Assembly: GCA_914767715.1 (NCBI GenBank)
Contig: OU612067.1
Span: 3,226,001 to 3,286,000 of the forward strand
Reading direction: 5' to 3'
DNA from: Membranipora membranacea
Lineage: Eukaryota; Bryozoa; Gymnolaemata; Cheilostomatida; Membraniporidae
Length of the DNA stretch: 60,000 nt
Made by a program: the position numbers and the translations under genes. The notes beneath the pieces are model-generated. The model saw only the letters and a list, made by a program, of their open reading frames with translations, ran no database searches and had not been told where the DNA came from. Below are positions 1 through 10,086 of this stretch, piece after piece (position 1 is the first letter of the stretch; each line of letters begins with the position of its first letter).

Positions 1-790
1 AGTTCATCAGGATTCAGTATTTCTTTCAGGTCTTCAAGTATGTGATGTTTGTGTACAGTGTAAAAGGCTTTTGACATGTCCACCAGAAGTATCTGAGCTG
101 CGTAGTAGGTAGATGTGATGGCCTTCTCCGCTATGATTTTCATTGTGAAGACTTGTTCAGTGGTACTTCTTCCACTGCGATACGCTGCTTGAGTGATAGT
201 TATCTCTTTGTCTACTTTCTGTGATATGCGCCTAAGGAGACAGATGGCAAGAATCTTCCTTAGGATAGACAGAAATATGATGGAGAGCAGGCTCCTGGGA
301 GGGCCTTTTGGTTCGCCAGGCCTTTGGAGTGAGACTAGTAGGCCTAGTTTAATCTCTTCTGGGTACTTTCATTTTTTGGCGATGGTATTTAAAATGTCAG
401 CAATCTGGCAATGAATCACATCAGGTTCATGTTTGAATTGTTCTGCCTTCAGTTCATCAGCCCCTGAACTTTTGTTTTTCTGTAGGGACCTCACAGCCAC
501 CATTATCTCATCTCTTGTAAATTTTCTGCTCTTCTTTACAGGAGGGATGTTGAGAAGATTTGGAATGTTTTCTACAGTTAAGTTTGATTTAGAGAAATCT
601 GTAACTATCTCAATCTGTTGTTCCGGAGTTGCTGTTATCCCATCTGTGGTGTTAATTACTAATGATGGCGGTGCAGTGGTGGATTGTATTGCTCTTATTG
701 CTTTGAACATTCAAGTTGAGTCATTTTTAGAATGTTTGATCTCTGCTATGTGGTCGTTTAGTCATTGGTATTTCTCATCTTTCTAGGTCC
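1..790 (-). pseudogene. LINE reverse transcriptase fragment, cut by the window edge
   Basis: Read on the minus strand from about 710 to 1, the sequence encodes the start of a non-LTR retrotransposon reverse transcriptase. A linker containing FTRDEIMVAVRSLQKNKSSG is followed, after an in-frame stop near 369-371, by PPRSLLSIIFLSILRKILA, then QAAYRSGRSTTEQVF and LLVDMSKAFYTVHKHH. The last is RT motif A, with Y where the family usually has D after KAF. The break near 370 and the changed motif mark it as inactive. The 38.6-39.7 kb fragment carries the later part of a similar RT. The clade is uncertain. What is seen is the motif series; that this is a dead LINE copy is inference. Confidence 0.75.
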
Positions 791-1169
791 ACAAGCAGCA
801 TATGCATGTTTTTGTTAAACTCTAAATCTCTCTTGTGGTATACTTACAGTATATAGACAGCAGATTGGCTCTGCGGTTTAACCATTTTCGTTGATAGAGG
901 TATACTAGTGCATTAATTGATAAGTTACAACCAATGATACTGCTTATTGGGAGAACAATGAAATGTAATTGAGAAAGTTTGTTGACTGCTGTCACTATAA
1001 ATAGGGGTCCCGTTTGTTTTTTGATTTTTAATTTCCTCTCACAGTATTGAAAATAGCCCACATTATATTAGAAGGGGCTTGGTCACAAACCCTTTATAAA
1101 CTTACAAAATAAATATGTCATTCATTCGATGATAGCCAAACTGTAATGCCAGCCAATTTGTGCCTGTAC
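791..1169. other. Intergenic, nothing recognised
   Basis: AT-rich sequence between a LINE fragment and a hairpin element. The minus-strand ORF at 822-1061 has no recognisable motif and is probably chance. Confidence 0.4.
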
Positions 1170-1280
1170 CCTCCGAATTAGTTAAAGAGCTCTAACTCCG
1201 GTGGTTCAGTGGCATTACATTATGTGGTATGTAATGCCACTGCACCACCGGAGTTAGAGCTCTTTAACTACCTCCGAATT
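1170..1280. mobile_element. Small hairpin element (MITE-like) with flanking direct repeats
   Basis: Bases 1180-1219 and 1230-1269 are inverted copies of about 40 bases with one mismatch, starting AGTTAAAGAGCTCTAACTCC, around a loop of about 10 bases. The hairpin is flanked by the direct repeat CCTCCGAATT at 1170-1179 and 1271-1280, which looks like a target-site duplication. It has no coding capacity. A perfect-arm, non-coding element of this size fits a non-autonomous DNA transposon remnant; the family is not known to me. Confidence 0.7.
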
Positions 1281-1478
1281 TATGTTTTACAATTAAGGCA
1301 TAGTTAAAAACAAAATAAGAAACGAAAAAAATGAAGCTTGTTTGTAAAATACTGAATAATGCCATCTGTGTCTATTGAATGGCGACCTGATTTTTTTTTT
1401 GGTTTCTGCAACAATTTATTGTTATTAAAATCAAAGGACTAAAATATTGAAATAAAATAAGGCAGCGGCATGGTCAGA
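1281..1478. other. Short intergenic spacer
   Basis: AT-rich, no motif seen; it separates the hairpin element from the 3' end of a minus-strand LINE. Confidence 0.3.
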
Positions 1479-2790
1479 TTAGTCCAGGACTAGTATGGCG
1501 ACCATCCGATTATCGGGAAAAAACCTCCCACGAAAAGCAGAAGGAGCCACCCCCTCCTCTCCCAGTAGGTGTGAATTCCACAGGTAAGCACCTGTGGTTA
1601 ACATTGACCTCTCCCCTCTACAGTTGTTGGCTCTCTTTGGGGCAAATTTTTCCTTCGACCTAGTGGCTGTAATGGCAGGGGTTTGAATTTCTAACTCCCC
1701 ATTAAGGCGAGCATTATTCAAATGTAACAAATAGCGGTATTTAAAAAGCATTTTGATGGGCATAATTTGATACGCAGAGAAGAAAGAGGTCACATGACCA
1801 TGTGGGCGGATTTTGAGTATGACCCGAAGAGCTGATTTTTGAAGTAAATAGATTTGATTAAGATGACAATTTGCGGCATGACCATAAAACTCAATACCAT
1901 AAATTAAATGTGGATAAAAGAATGTGTAATACAAATTGATCATCGTAGGAATATCCAAATATGGTCGTACACTACGCATTAAAAATAGGATGTAGTTCAA
2001 TTTCCCACAAACTTCTAAAACATGGGTTTTAAAAATAATGCTCTCATCAAGGTGAATGCCGAGAACTTTGATGCTATTTTTTGTCTCTAAAACCTGATTA
2101 CCAAGTTTAATTTGGTACTGTTCAGGATCTACAATTTGCTTATTTTGGGATTTAAAAATTACCTGAAATGTTTTGTGTAGTTTAAAATCAAATCATTACT
2201 CAAGCACCATTGTTCAATTTTATGAACATTTGATTTTAAAATTTTGGGATCATTGGAAAATATATTTGTGTCGTCGGGAAAGAGAATATATTTAAAAATT
2301 GGCGCATATGTTACCAAATCATTGATAAATATTAAAAATAAAATTGGACCTAATACAGAACTCCTATATCGACCTTTTTTCATTGTACTGGAATGATTGT
2401 TGATTTTGACAAATTGTTTTCTGTTTTCTAAATAAGATTTCAACAAGTCACATGCATCATTTGTAAAATTATAAAAAGGCAATTTTTTGATTAAAATATC
2501 ATGGTTGAGGGTATCAAAAGCCTTGCTGAAGTCTAAAAGTATTCCTTGTGTAATTTTACTGTTATTAAAACTGTCGTACAGGTGTTCCATTAGTCTAGAT
2601 AGAGCAGAAGTTGTGTTCCGTTTTTCACGGAATCCAAACTGGCTGTCAATTAAAATATTAGAATTTTCCAAATAAAAACGAAGTCGGATAGCTAATACTT
2701 TTTCCGCAATTTTGGATATTGCAGTTAATATTGATATCGGCCGATAGTTGTTACAGTCAAATGTATCACCTTTTTATTGTTATAGACAGC
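1479..2790 (-). pseudogene. LINE (jockey/CR1-like) reverse transcriptase, 5'-truncated and frameshifted
   Basis: The minus strand from about 2780 encodes NYRPISILTAISKIAEKVL, QFGFREKRNTTSALSRLM, LLDFSKAFDTLNHDIL and VLGPILFLIFINDL, all RT core motifs. The catalytic box, normally F/Y-A-D-D, reads FPDDTN. The frame is lost near 2160-2000 and resumes at 2000-1479 with the C-terminal region (LIYGIEFYGHA, then YLWNSH), ending in a stop at 1479. The endonuclease half is absent, as expected of a 5'-truncated insertion. The A-to-P change and the frameshift show that it is dead. The jockey/CR1 assignment rests on motif style only. Confidence 0.85.
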
Positions 2791-3855
2791 CGACATGCAG
2801 AAAAGCCTATAGTTAAATTGGTGGTGAAATTTAAGTAGCTTTAATAGAAACAAAGAATTTGTTAGCATAACAACTAAGATGTTTATCATATCTAAAAAAA
2901 AGCTGACAAAAATCTCAATAATCTCCAGTATCGAGTGTATGAAATATCATTGGTTGACAGGAACACATGATAGCTGTATAGTCAAATACATACTCGTAAG
3001 TTTTCTGGGTTATTTCTTGGCACAACGGATCCCGTAATACAGATGGTAAGAATCCTAATATTTTCATTCTTTGGCTAATTGGGTGTCAAGAGATAACCCC
3101 TGATGCCTTGCCTTTGATAACCCCTGTCTTCTGCTTTTGATTAACCTGCCTGAAAACGACGACATAATTTTTTCTCTTTTTTTTTAACCTGATATACAAA
3201 TTAGTAATCTGTAATTTTTTTGTTACCATTGAATGTTTTATTTGCTTTAGGAAATAGAATAATATATCATGCATACCATTTGCATACACATAAGGAATTG
3301 ACAGGTGTTCAGGGGTATATTTTTTATATTTCACTTGGTCAATTGACCAGGAGGTAAAATATAATATTTTTTCATGACTATTTGCAACTGGCGTCTGGTG
3401 ACATTTTGAATTTATCAGGGCTTTGACAAGGTGGCAGGCGTTCATCTAGATCAAGGGATTAAGTTGGAGTGGCTTTATAAGAGGAGTGCTTTCCCTTAGC
3501 GGACTATGAAATGTTTTGATCTTGAATAAAGCATTTGTCTCTACCTAATTCTAAAGTATCTTACTTAAATGTATTAATATCTATGTACATTACTGTAGCC
3601 AACATAGGCCAGAAATTGATGATTAATAGCCAACCACCATCCTGGATCATAGATTATCTGAGAGATAGTCTCTACAATGACTAAGACCAGATGAAACCTC
3701 TGTTATGGAAATAAAGCATAAATGTTGATATGATTGAATTTATTATTATGATTATAGTAGGGAAATCTCATTATCAGCTTACCAAAAACCCGAAATTAGC
3801 TTGACCAGAAAATAAATTTTGTTATGATAGGAGCATTGCATCTTGGATGATGAGA
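2791..3855. other. Intergenic, no gene recognised
   Basis: No domain is recognisable. A minus-strand ORF at 3086-3445 (119 codons) is lysine-rich with no motif. Near 3470-3530 a TTTATAAGAG stretch is followed by AATAAAG, which could be a core promoter and a polyadenylation signal of an unrecognised repeat, but nothing supports a transcript. Confidence 0.35.
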
Positions 3856-3980
3856 GCAAGCAACTCTCTTCATTTTACAAATTCTTTCTCACTCCATTGT
3901 TGAATTCCTTGACAGTAATCAATTTTTTGTCAGCACACACTCACTCTGTAACAATACTGCACAATTTGATTTTCTTCAAA
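3856..3980 (+). promoter_or_regulatory. Conserved upstream blocks of gene A
   Basis: Two blocks upstream of the gene A start recur upstream of its paralogues. The distal one (3856-3900, with GCAACTCTCTTCATT and CACTCCATTG) resembles 29541-29592 before gene C and the complement of 54941-54996 before gene D. The proximal one (3953-3980, ACTGCACAAT then TTCTTCA) lies 71 bases before the ATG and recurs 77 bases before gene B. They may be promoter or 5' UTR elements, or simple residue of recent duplication. Confidence 0.45.
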
Positions 3981-4023
3981 AGTTGTTTTTCTTAAAACAA
4001 GAGCATAGTAATTACACACATTT

Positions 4024-4564
4024 ATGATGAAAATATTACTGCTGAGCGCCCTGGTGATTGCTCTGTGTCTGCTTCCCGACTATGTCCAATCAGAGAATGT
4101 ATTCAAAGACATCGATACTGACCAGGATAAACAGCTTACTCGTCGTGAGGTAAGGTCATACATTATCTGTTAGAAGATAGTGAAAGAAATTATTCGTAGT
4201 TTTTTAAAGCTATGTTGAGTTGTTCTTAGTGTTGATATGGCTATATGAACTGCTTAATACAGAAATGAAGTTGTGAAGAACCTTAAGAATTGTGTTAAAA
4301 GATGAGAAGGATAGTGAACATTGAAACATAGCCTCCTCTTTGGACTAATTCAACATTATTTGCAGTCTTCATTGACCGCTGTCCCATTTCTTTGATTTTC
4401 ATGTGGTTGGTTTACAGTTTGTGAAGTATCTTGAAAGTCAATCTCTGAGTTCTTACCTAAATGGTGAAGATGCAGTGGGTAAGCTTCTGGAAGTGATGGA
4501 CAAGGATAAGGACGGGATGGTATCATTCAATGAGTTTACAGGACCAAAACATGATGAAACATAA
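4024..4564 (+). CDS. Gene A: secreted two-EF-hand protein, FKBP-less member of the FKBP/EF-hand family
   Basis: Two exons, 4024-4149 and 4418-4564, joined at a phase-0 GT-AG intron, give 90 residues. Residues 1-23 form a signal peptide (MMKILLLSALVIALC...VQS). EF-hand loops are DTDQDKQLTRRE (about 31-42, with K where the sixth loop position is usually G) and DKDKDGMVSFNE (about 70-81, canonical). The C-terminus is KHDET, where paralogue B has GHDEL, so ER retention is doubtful. The signal peptide and the EF segment with its intron match genes B-D, but the FKBP domain between them is missing. This suggests an internal deletion of the two FKBP exons after duplication. The role is presumably calcium binding in the secretory pathway or outside the cell. 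The tandem ATG start is shared with B, C and D. Confidence 0.8.
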
Positions 4565-4819
4565 ATTAATCAGCACCCAAAGAGTCTGATAAGTTTTAAT
4601 CTCTGTGTAAATTTGTGATTGATCTGTTTGTAAAAATTACATTAGGCTGCTGTCTCGACGAACTTAATGTTAGATATATCGTACACCTCTGATGCACAGG
4701 TTGTTTTTTCTATCTGACTGTAAAGATTTTTCAATTCACCCGTAGCTGATAGACTTACTGTTTTACTCTCCACCTGTTCTTTCAAGTTTCTGCCAGTGTT
4801 ATGGCTGGCTGTTTTGATC

Positions 4820-4825
4820 AATAAA
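4820..4825 (+). terminator. Polyadenylation signal of gene A
   Basis: AATAAA about 255 bases after the stop codon; the first canonical signal seen downstream of gene A. Confidence 0.55.
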
Positions 4826-4904
4826 CAAAATACATATTCAATTTTTATACCTGCTCTAACAGTTATACTACCATGGCCAAACAGTGTTTACGATTATGTA
4901 GACA

Positions 4905-5300
4905 GCGAGTACACACATTCATACAGATTTCAGAGTTGACGGCCTGGTTGGCGCTTTTTTATCTTCAGATCTGAAAATACTGAATAAGATTCATAAATCA
5001 GAGAGTTGCAGCTCAGTCATTCAAATAGAAACTTTGTTGAATTATATTGTGCAATCATTTGACAAACTTGCTATAACAGGAAGTGCAGTATCACAGTATC
5101 ACTAATATATTAATCATTTATAAAACGCAAAAGCAAATTAGCCATTGTACCCACCTGACTCTGTGGTGATTTCGATTGTGTAGCCATCACCTACATACAT
5201 ACAGATTTCAGAGCTCCATTGTTGACGGCCTTGTTGATGCTTATGTATCCTCAGAGCTGAAACATTGAGTATGTTTCATTTATCAGAGTATTGAGTAGAA
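4905..5300 (+). repeat. Diverged direct duplication (4905-5010 and 5195-5300)
   Basis: Both copies contain CATACAGATTTCAGAG, then TTGACGGCCT, then a CTTCAG/CCTCAG-AGCTGAAA-like stretch and ATTCATAAATCAGAG or TTCATTTATCAGAG. They lie about 285 bases apart and have no coding capacity. This is a short tandem duplication or two copies of a dispersed repeat. Confidence 0.6.
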
Positions 5301-5392
5301 ACAATATGTGCAACTAGAGAGTGTTATAATCTATCTCTGCTGAGTGCATTAATATCTGTGTTGTATTAATATTTGACGAGTTTATCGATTGC

Positions 5393-5446
5393 TATCGCAT
5401 TTATCGCATCTATCGCATCTATCGCATCTATCGCATCTATCGCATC
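5393..5446. repeat. 9-bp minisatellite, unit ATCGCATCT
   Basis: About five to six tandem copies of ATCGCATCT with slightly diverged first copies (GCTATCGCATTT). A simple slippage repeat, non-coding. Confidence 0.9.
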
Positions 5447-5449
5447 AAA

Positions 5450-8370
5450 TATTGCCGGTTCAGTGTGTCGATATTATTGGGTATAGAGACCATGTTGTGG
5501 CTTGAATAAATATAAACTCTGAGTGAAGGCTAAAAGTGGACTGTCGCATAGAGCACGTATCTGAATTGAAAGCCCACTCGCTCAAGAAAGAATAGACTCC
5601 AACTACACCTTGTTGTGTACACAACCCAAACCATTTCTCACAATTACAATACCTACAAAATAAAAAAATTACTCCAGGGAAATTTGTGTTTTCCATCTAC
5701 AAGTACATTTCCGTCTACATATCTGAAAGCTGGAATGATCAGATGGAGTAGATTTGCTGAAATGCTGAACAATATCTTAAATTTTCAATAGTCAATGCGT
5801 TTTCCATACAGCTGCTAAACAATGCAATGAGCAAAGTGGATAGCATAGTGTGGTTGCGTCATGAGGAATGCATTGAATGAAGGAGGACACTGAGTCTGTA
5901 TCAAATAGCCAATAGTTGTTTGTGTATTTATATATATGGTGTTAAATGATACAAATACAAATACACAAAAATTAGTATGCAAACTAGGGGATATTCTAAT
6001 GACTGTGGGTTTTAAAATAAACGGAGGGAAGAGTATCTGGGTCATGAATGTTCTAAGATTGGCAACTATCGATCACAGTTTAACCATTGTATCAAAGTTT
6101 CACAGTCTAACAAGATCCAAAGATGTGAGAAGCCTGCGTCTAATATCTGATGCATCCAAATCCTACTCCATGCTAAACGGTTGTGTAAACTTATACAGAA
6201 ATAATCAATCGATGGTGATGGGGGGGGGCAGGAGGATGCCCAATAAACAGCATTCAATCACCTGAGACACAAACTAACTCATCGCAAGTTCATCAGCCTA
6301 CTCACTGCTGATTGGGAGTGTGCCACCATATTTGGTGAAACACGCTGGCCCAGTGGAATAACCAAGGAACATTATGAGAGAAACAAGTATTTCAATGTTG
6401 ACATCTCCGAATCCAGAACCCGAAAAAAAGTATAAAATCAAAATAGAGTTTTCACAAATTCGATGTAGTTGTATAGACCATGTCAAGATTTCTACTATTC
6501 TGTAAGTAAATAAAAATGATATGGAGTGTAAACCACAACTAAAGGAAAAGAACGTATTCATGAGAGTTGCCTATCTAACATACATGGGGTAATAACTCTA
6601 ATATCCTATGACAGGATATTTGATTACTATTTGCATCCTAACTCTCGCTACCCTGGATAAATGTGTTCTGGCATCGACCGACGTGAGATCTAGAAGGTTG
6701 GTTTGTGTTGTTGGATCACACAGATGATAATATAATCTTGTTTGGCTTTTGTTCACATGGCTTGATTTTGAATATTATTGTACAAATGGCATGCTAGGCT
6801 CTCAGACAGTTCTTGTTAATGGTTATGTGATGAAATAATTTTTGATTTTGCTCCTGATTTCTGCACTAGTTTTTTCCATGTAAGACCAGATATTGCAAAT
6901 CTATGAAGAGGTAATAAGTAACAGTTACAATGATCCACTTTGCTTCAGCAATATAGAGCATAACTGTGTTTCCAGCAGCTTTGGGTACAGGGCACAGCAT
7001 TGGTTCTATAGGTCCCAGCACCAGTACTCAAGAGGAAATAATGTTGAATATAAGGCCAGGCAAATTGCCTGACAAACCACACAGGCTGATCAGAACTAGT
7101 AAAGCACCCCTATTGAAATCTGCTTGACCATAAAAATCATAGACCCCAACATATTTGATATAAATATTATGTGCCTACCCTGATCCGGAATCCAATGAAA
7201 TGAGTATTGGACTGGGTGTGTTCACTAAGGTGATGACGATGATGAAAATCTAAAAGTCTATCTCACATTAGCAGATAATTTTTTTTTAGATGTATAATGG
7301 ATCTTTAATTACAGGCAATTATTTGTGATTTGAAGCAATTGTTATATTGTGTGACATAACAACTGTCAAGCTGTCAACACTGCAGAGGCAGCAGTCTCTG
7401 TTTATATTTTATACTGCCTGTTAGATTCAGTCCTTGCTAGACCTTTGTATAGCTATCAAGCATACTTTATTACACGCAATAGAAATCTAGAATAATGTAA
7501 CCTAAAACACAAACTCGTTACTTCTGTACCCCTAACACAGATAGGGGCACACATTATAACAGCAATGTAGTTTTCTTTTCTATTGTGTTAGATTTTCAAC
7601 CCTTTATCATTCTGATCTAGATAAGTTTAATTCTATGTTGCCCAATACCCTTGGAATAAACACATTTTTTGAGCTCTTATAGCTAGGTGTCTTCCAGACT
7701 AAATTACATTTCTTTAGTTTAAGCATAGACTAGTCTGAGCCCCCCAGACTTTGCCCCCTGTCCGACGGCCCCCCGGAGGGGAAAAAGTCTGAGAACAATG
7801 CAGGATTTCGCTGGAGTTGTCTGCTCTTGAGTGTTATAAGTTAATCAAGGGGAGCACTAAAACTGCAATATATATTGATTTCTATTCATGCCACCTACTA
7901 TATTGCTCCAGGTATGAGAGTATTCCAGTCAGACTCTGGGAAAAGTAGCCTCATGTTTGGGAAATACCCATGAGCAGAGATATTCACTGCCAAGTAGTGA
8001 AGAAAATGTCAGCCAGAATTTCTTTCATTTTGAATAAGGGCGGTCATTCATGACATTGACAAAAGGTCATACAATGTGTATTATTGGACCCTAGGCTATA
8101 TGAAGTAAGATTAATGTAGAAGTAATGAGAGGAAAAATCCAAGCAAATCCTGCACAGTGCGTAGACTAAGCATAGACCTACTAATAATAAACCTAGACAG
8201 GTGTCCTGCACAGCTGAAGTGAGGCCTATAATAACCGGAATTCCCCAATGACTTAACGTTACTGTGTTGTGCACAGTGAGCCTGCAATGAATGGTTTTAC
8301 TATATGAGCATGACTGATTATTAGCCATAGTGTCATTTTCTCATAGAGATATCGAAGACTGATGCCTACA
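5450..8370. other. Long intergenic stretch, nothing recognised
   Basis: ORFs here (such as 5936-6265 + and 6298-6561 -) have no signal peptide, domain or splice-supported extension that I can see. There is a short G run near 6223 and a C/G-rich patch at 7738-7783 in otherwise AT-rich DNA. No RNA gene or repeat family is evident. Confidence 0.35.
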
Positions 8371-8374
8371 AGTT

Positions 8375-8670
8375 AATTTTATCTGGAGGGTGATGGAACT
8401 AGCAACGTCATAGTCTCTGAATTTTTTCTCTAACTCAAATATTGAATGAGATACGACCATTAGAAGCCAGCAATATCTGTAAACGGTGATACGTTATTTA
8501 AGCATTGCAGCAAGACAATAGAATTTTTCTCACAGATTCATCGCAAAATTATGCAAGCAAGTTAATTTTATGTGAAATGTGATGGACCAAGTCAGCTGTA
8601 AGTCTTTGAATTTTGTATCTGAGTCAAATATTGAGTGAGTTACGTCCATTAGGAGTCGCAAAAATATCAT
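8375..8670 (+). repeat. Diverged tandem duplication, about 190-bp step
   Basis: Copies at 8370-8480 and 8560-8665 both read AAGTTAATTTTAT, GTGATGGA, TCTTTGAATTTT or TCTCTGAATTTT, TCAAATATTGA, then TACG-CCATTAG-AG. Non-coding; flanks the long palindrome that starts at 8913. Confidence 0.6.
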
Positions 8671-9174
8671 GACTCAATGACTGACTGTTGCATGAAAATA
8701 TTTGTTTAAGCGTTCTGAAAGACACAGGCCTTACCATGTGGGTGTGCTGCAATCAGTTGATGACTCAAAGCTTGGCTAGCTAAAAATAGCTATAACCTTG
8801 GTCAACCTTGCACATGCTGTGTCCATCTGTATTGTAGCTCAAGGGGTTTGTGACACGGCCCCATAAGTGGCATGATCTTGAAAGTTATCGCTGTAGGGTT
8901 TTGGGTAATTTAAAGGGATAATACACTTCTGATCTCTGTTTGGCAGCCAATGGAGCACAGAAAAATGTATGTACATACATAAACTCCTTATTTGTAATTC
9001 AAAACCCCTTGTTCTGCTCAAATGTGCATTCTAAATTATAGTTGTGCATCTCCAACAAGAAATAAGACAACTAACAGAATTGCTTGTGATCTGAAAAAAG
9101 CTGATTTTGTGAGCAGTTGTGTGCTCCTACCTCTTGGTTGGTGTTTCAATTGCACAGATACTCAGAGTGCGCAT

Positions 9175-9341
9175 TGTTGACCTTGAGGCTATAAAACATT
9201 ATTATATTATTATTATCTTCGAGACTATATGATTGGATCCGGATGCACGACAGCCCATGGCCATGGCAATCTACTGAATCAGTTCATACACACTCATCAA
9301 TATCTGCAGCATCTGGTGAGTTAACCTACATATAATCTTCA
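9175..9341 (+). repeat. 5' LTR
   Basis: 167 bases, TGTTGACC...ATCTTCA, with a TATAAAA near its start. It differs from the 3' copy by one extra TTA in the TTATTA run and one T/C. Confidence 0.9.
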
Positions 9342-9354
9342 TGGTGTCAGAAGA

Positions 9355-10086
9355 TTGAACCTACAAGACATGGAGCGACTTTTAGCACCTGAGGCATTGA
9401 AGGATGGTAATCTGTCAGAGGGATGGAGGAGGTTTAAGAGGGAGTTTGAACGATTCCTAGAAGCAATTGAGAAGACAGAGGCTGATGATAAAGTGAAGGT
9501 GAGCATCCTGCTGAGAGTCATTGGTGAAAGGGGAGATAATATGTTTGAGAACTTCAAGCTTACAGGAGGTGATAAGCTGAAATTTGATAAAGTACTAGAA
9601 GAATTTGACAAGTTTTGTCACCCACAGGATGAGGTTTTTATATCAAGGCACATGCTCTTGTGCATGAGGCAAGGGGGGCTCCCCATTGAAGAGTATGAGA
9701 TCAAGCTGAGGACACAGGCGAGAAAATGTGGATTTGGTGATCTTACAGATGATTTGACATGTCATGCATTTGTGGAAGGAGTGGATGACAAGAAGTTGAG
9801 AGATAAGCTTCTTATGAAGGCAATAGAAGGAGGATTGAATCTGACCACAGCAATTAAGGTAGGCAGAGAATTCTCAGCAGCCTCTGAACACATGAAAGAA
9901 GTTGGAAAGGAGTTGATAAAAGGGGTTAACAAGCTGTATGTCAGAGGACCGTCGACAATACAATACAATACGATACAGGAAACAAAGCCGAGTCTCAAGA
10001 GTGCAATTATTGTGGCCGCAATCACAAGAAGGGAGCTTCGAATTGTCCAGCATGGGGCAAGAAATGCACTTACTGTGAGAGAATGA
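9355..10086 (+). pseudogene. gag of the Ty3/gypsy element, frameshifted at its 3' end
   Basis: The ORF (best start ATG 9370, MERLLAP) encodes a gag-like capsid of about 200 residues: GWRRFKREFERFLEA, then a helical region with FDKFCHPQDEVF and FVEGVDDKKLRDKLL, typical of metazoan Ty3 gags. After about 9955 the frame is lost at an ACAATACAATACAATAC repeat. The zinc knuckles that should end gag are read in the frame of the next ORF. This is either a slippage mutation or, less likely, a frameshift site. The structural role is packaging of element RNA. Confidence 0.8.

Noticed and set aside
3086-3445. 119-codon minus-strand ORF as a gene
   Set aside because: Lysine-rich and without motif, signal peptide, splice partners or promoter; likely chance.
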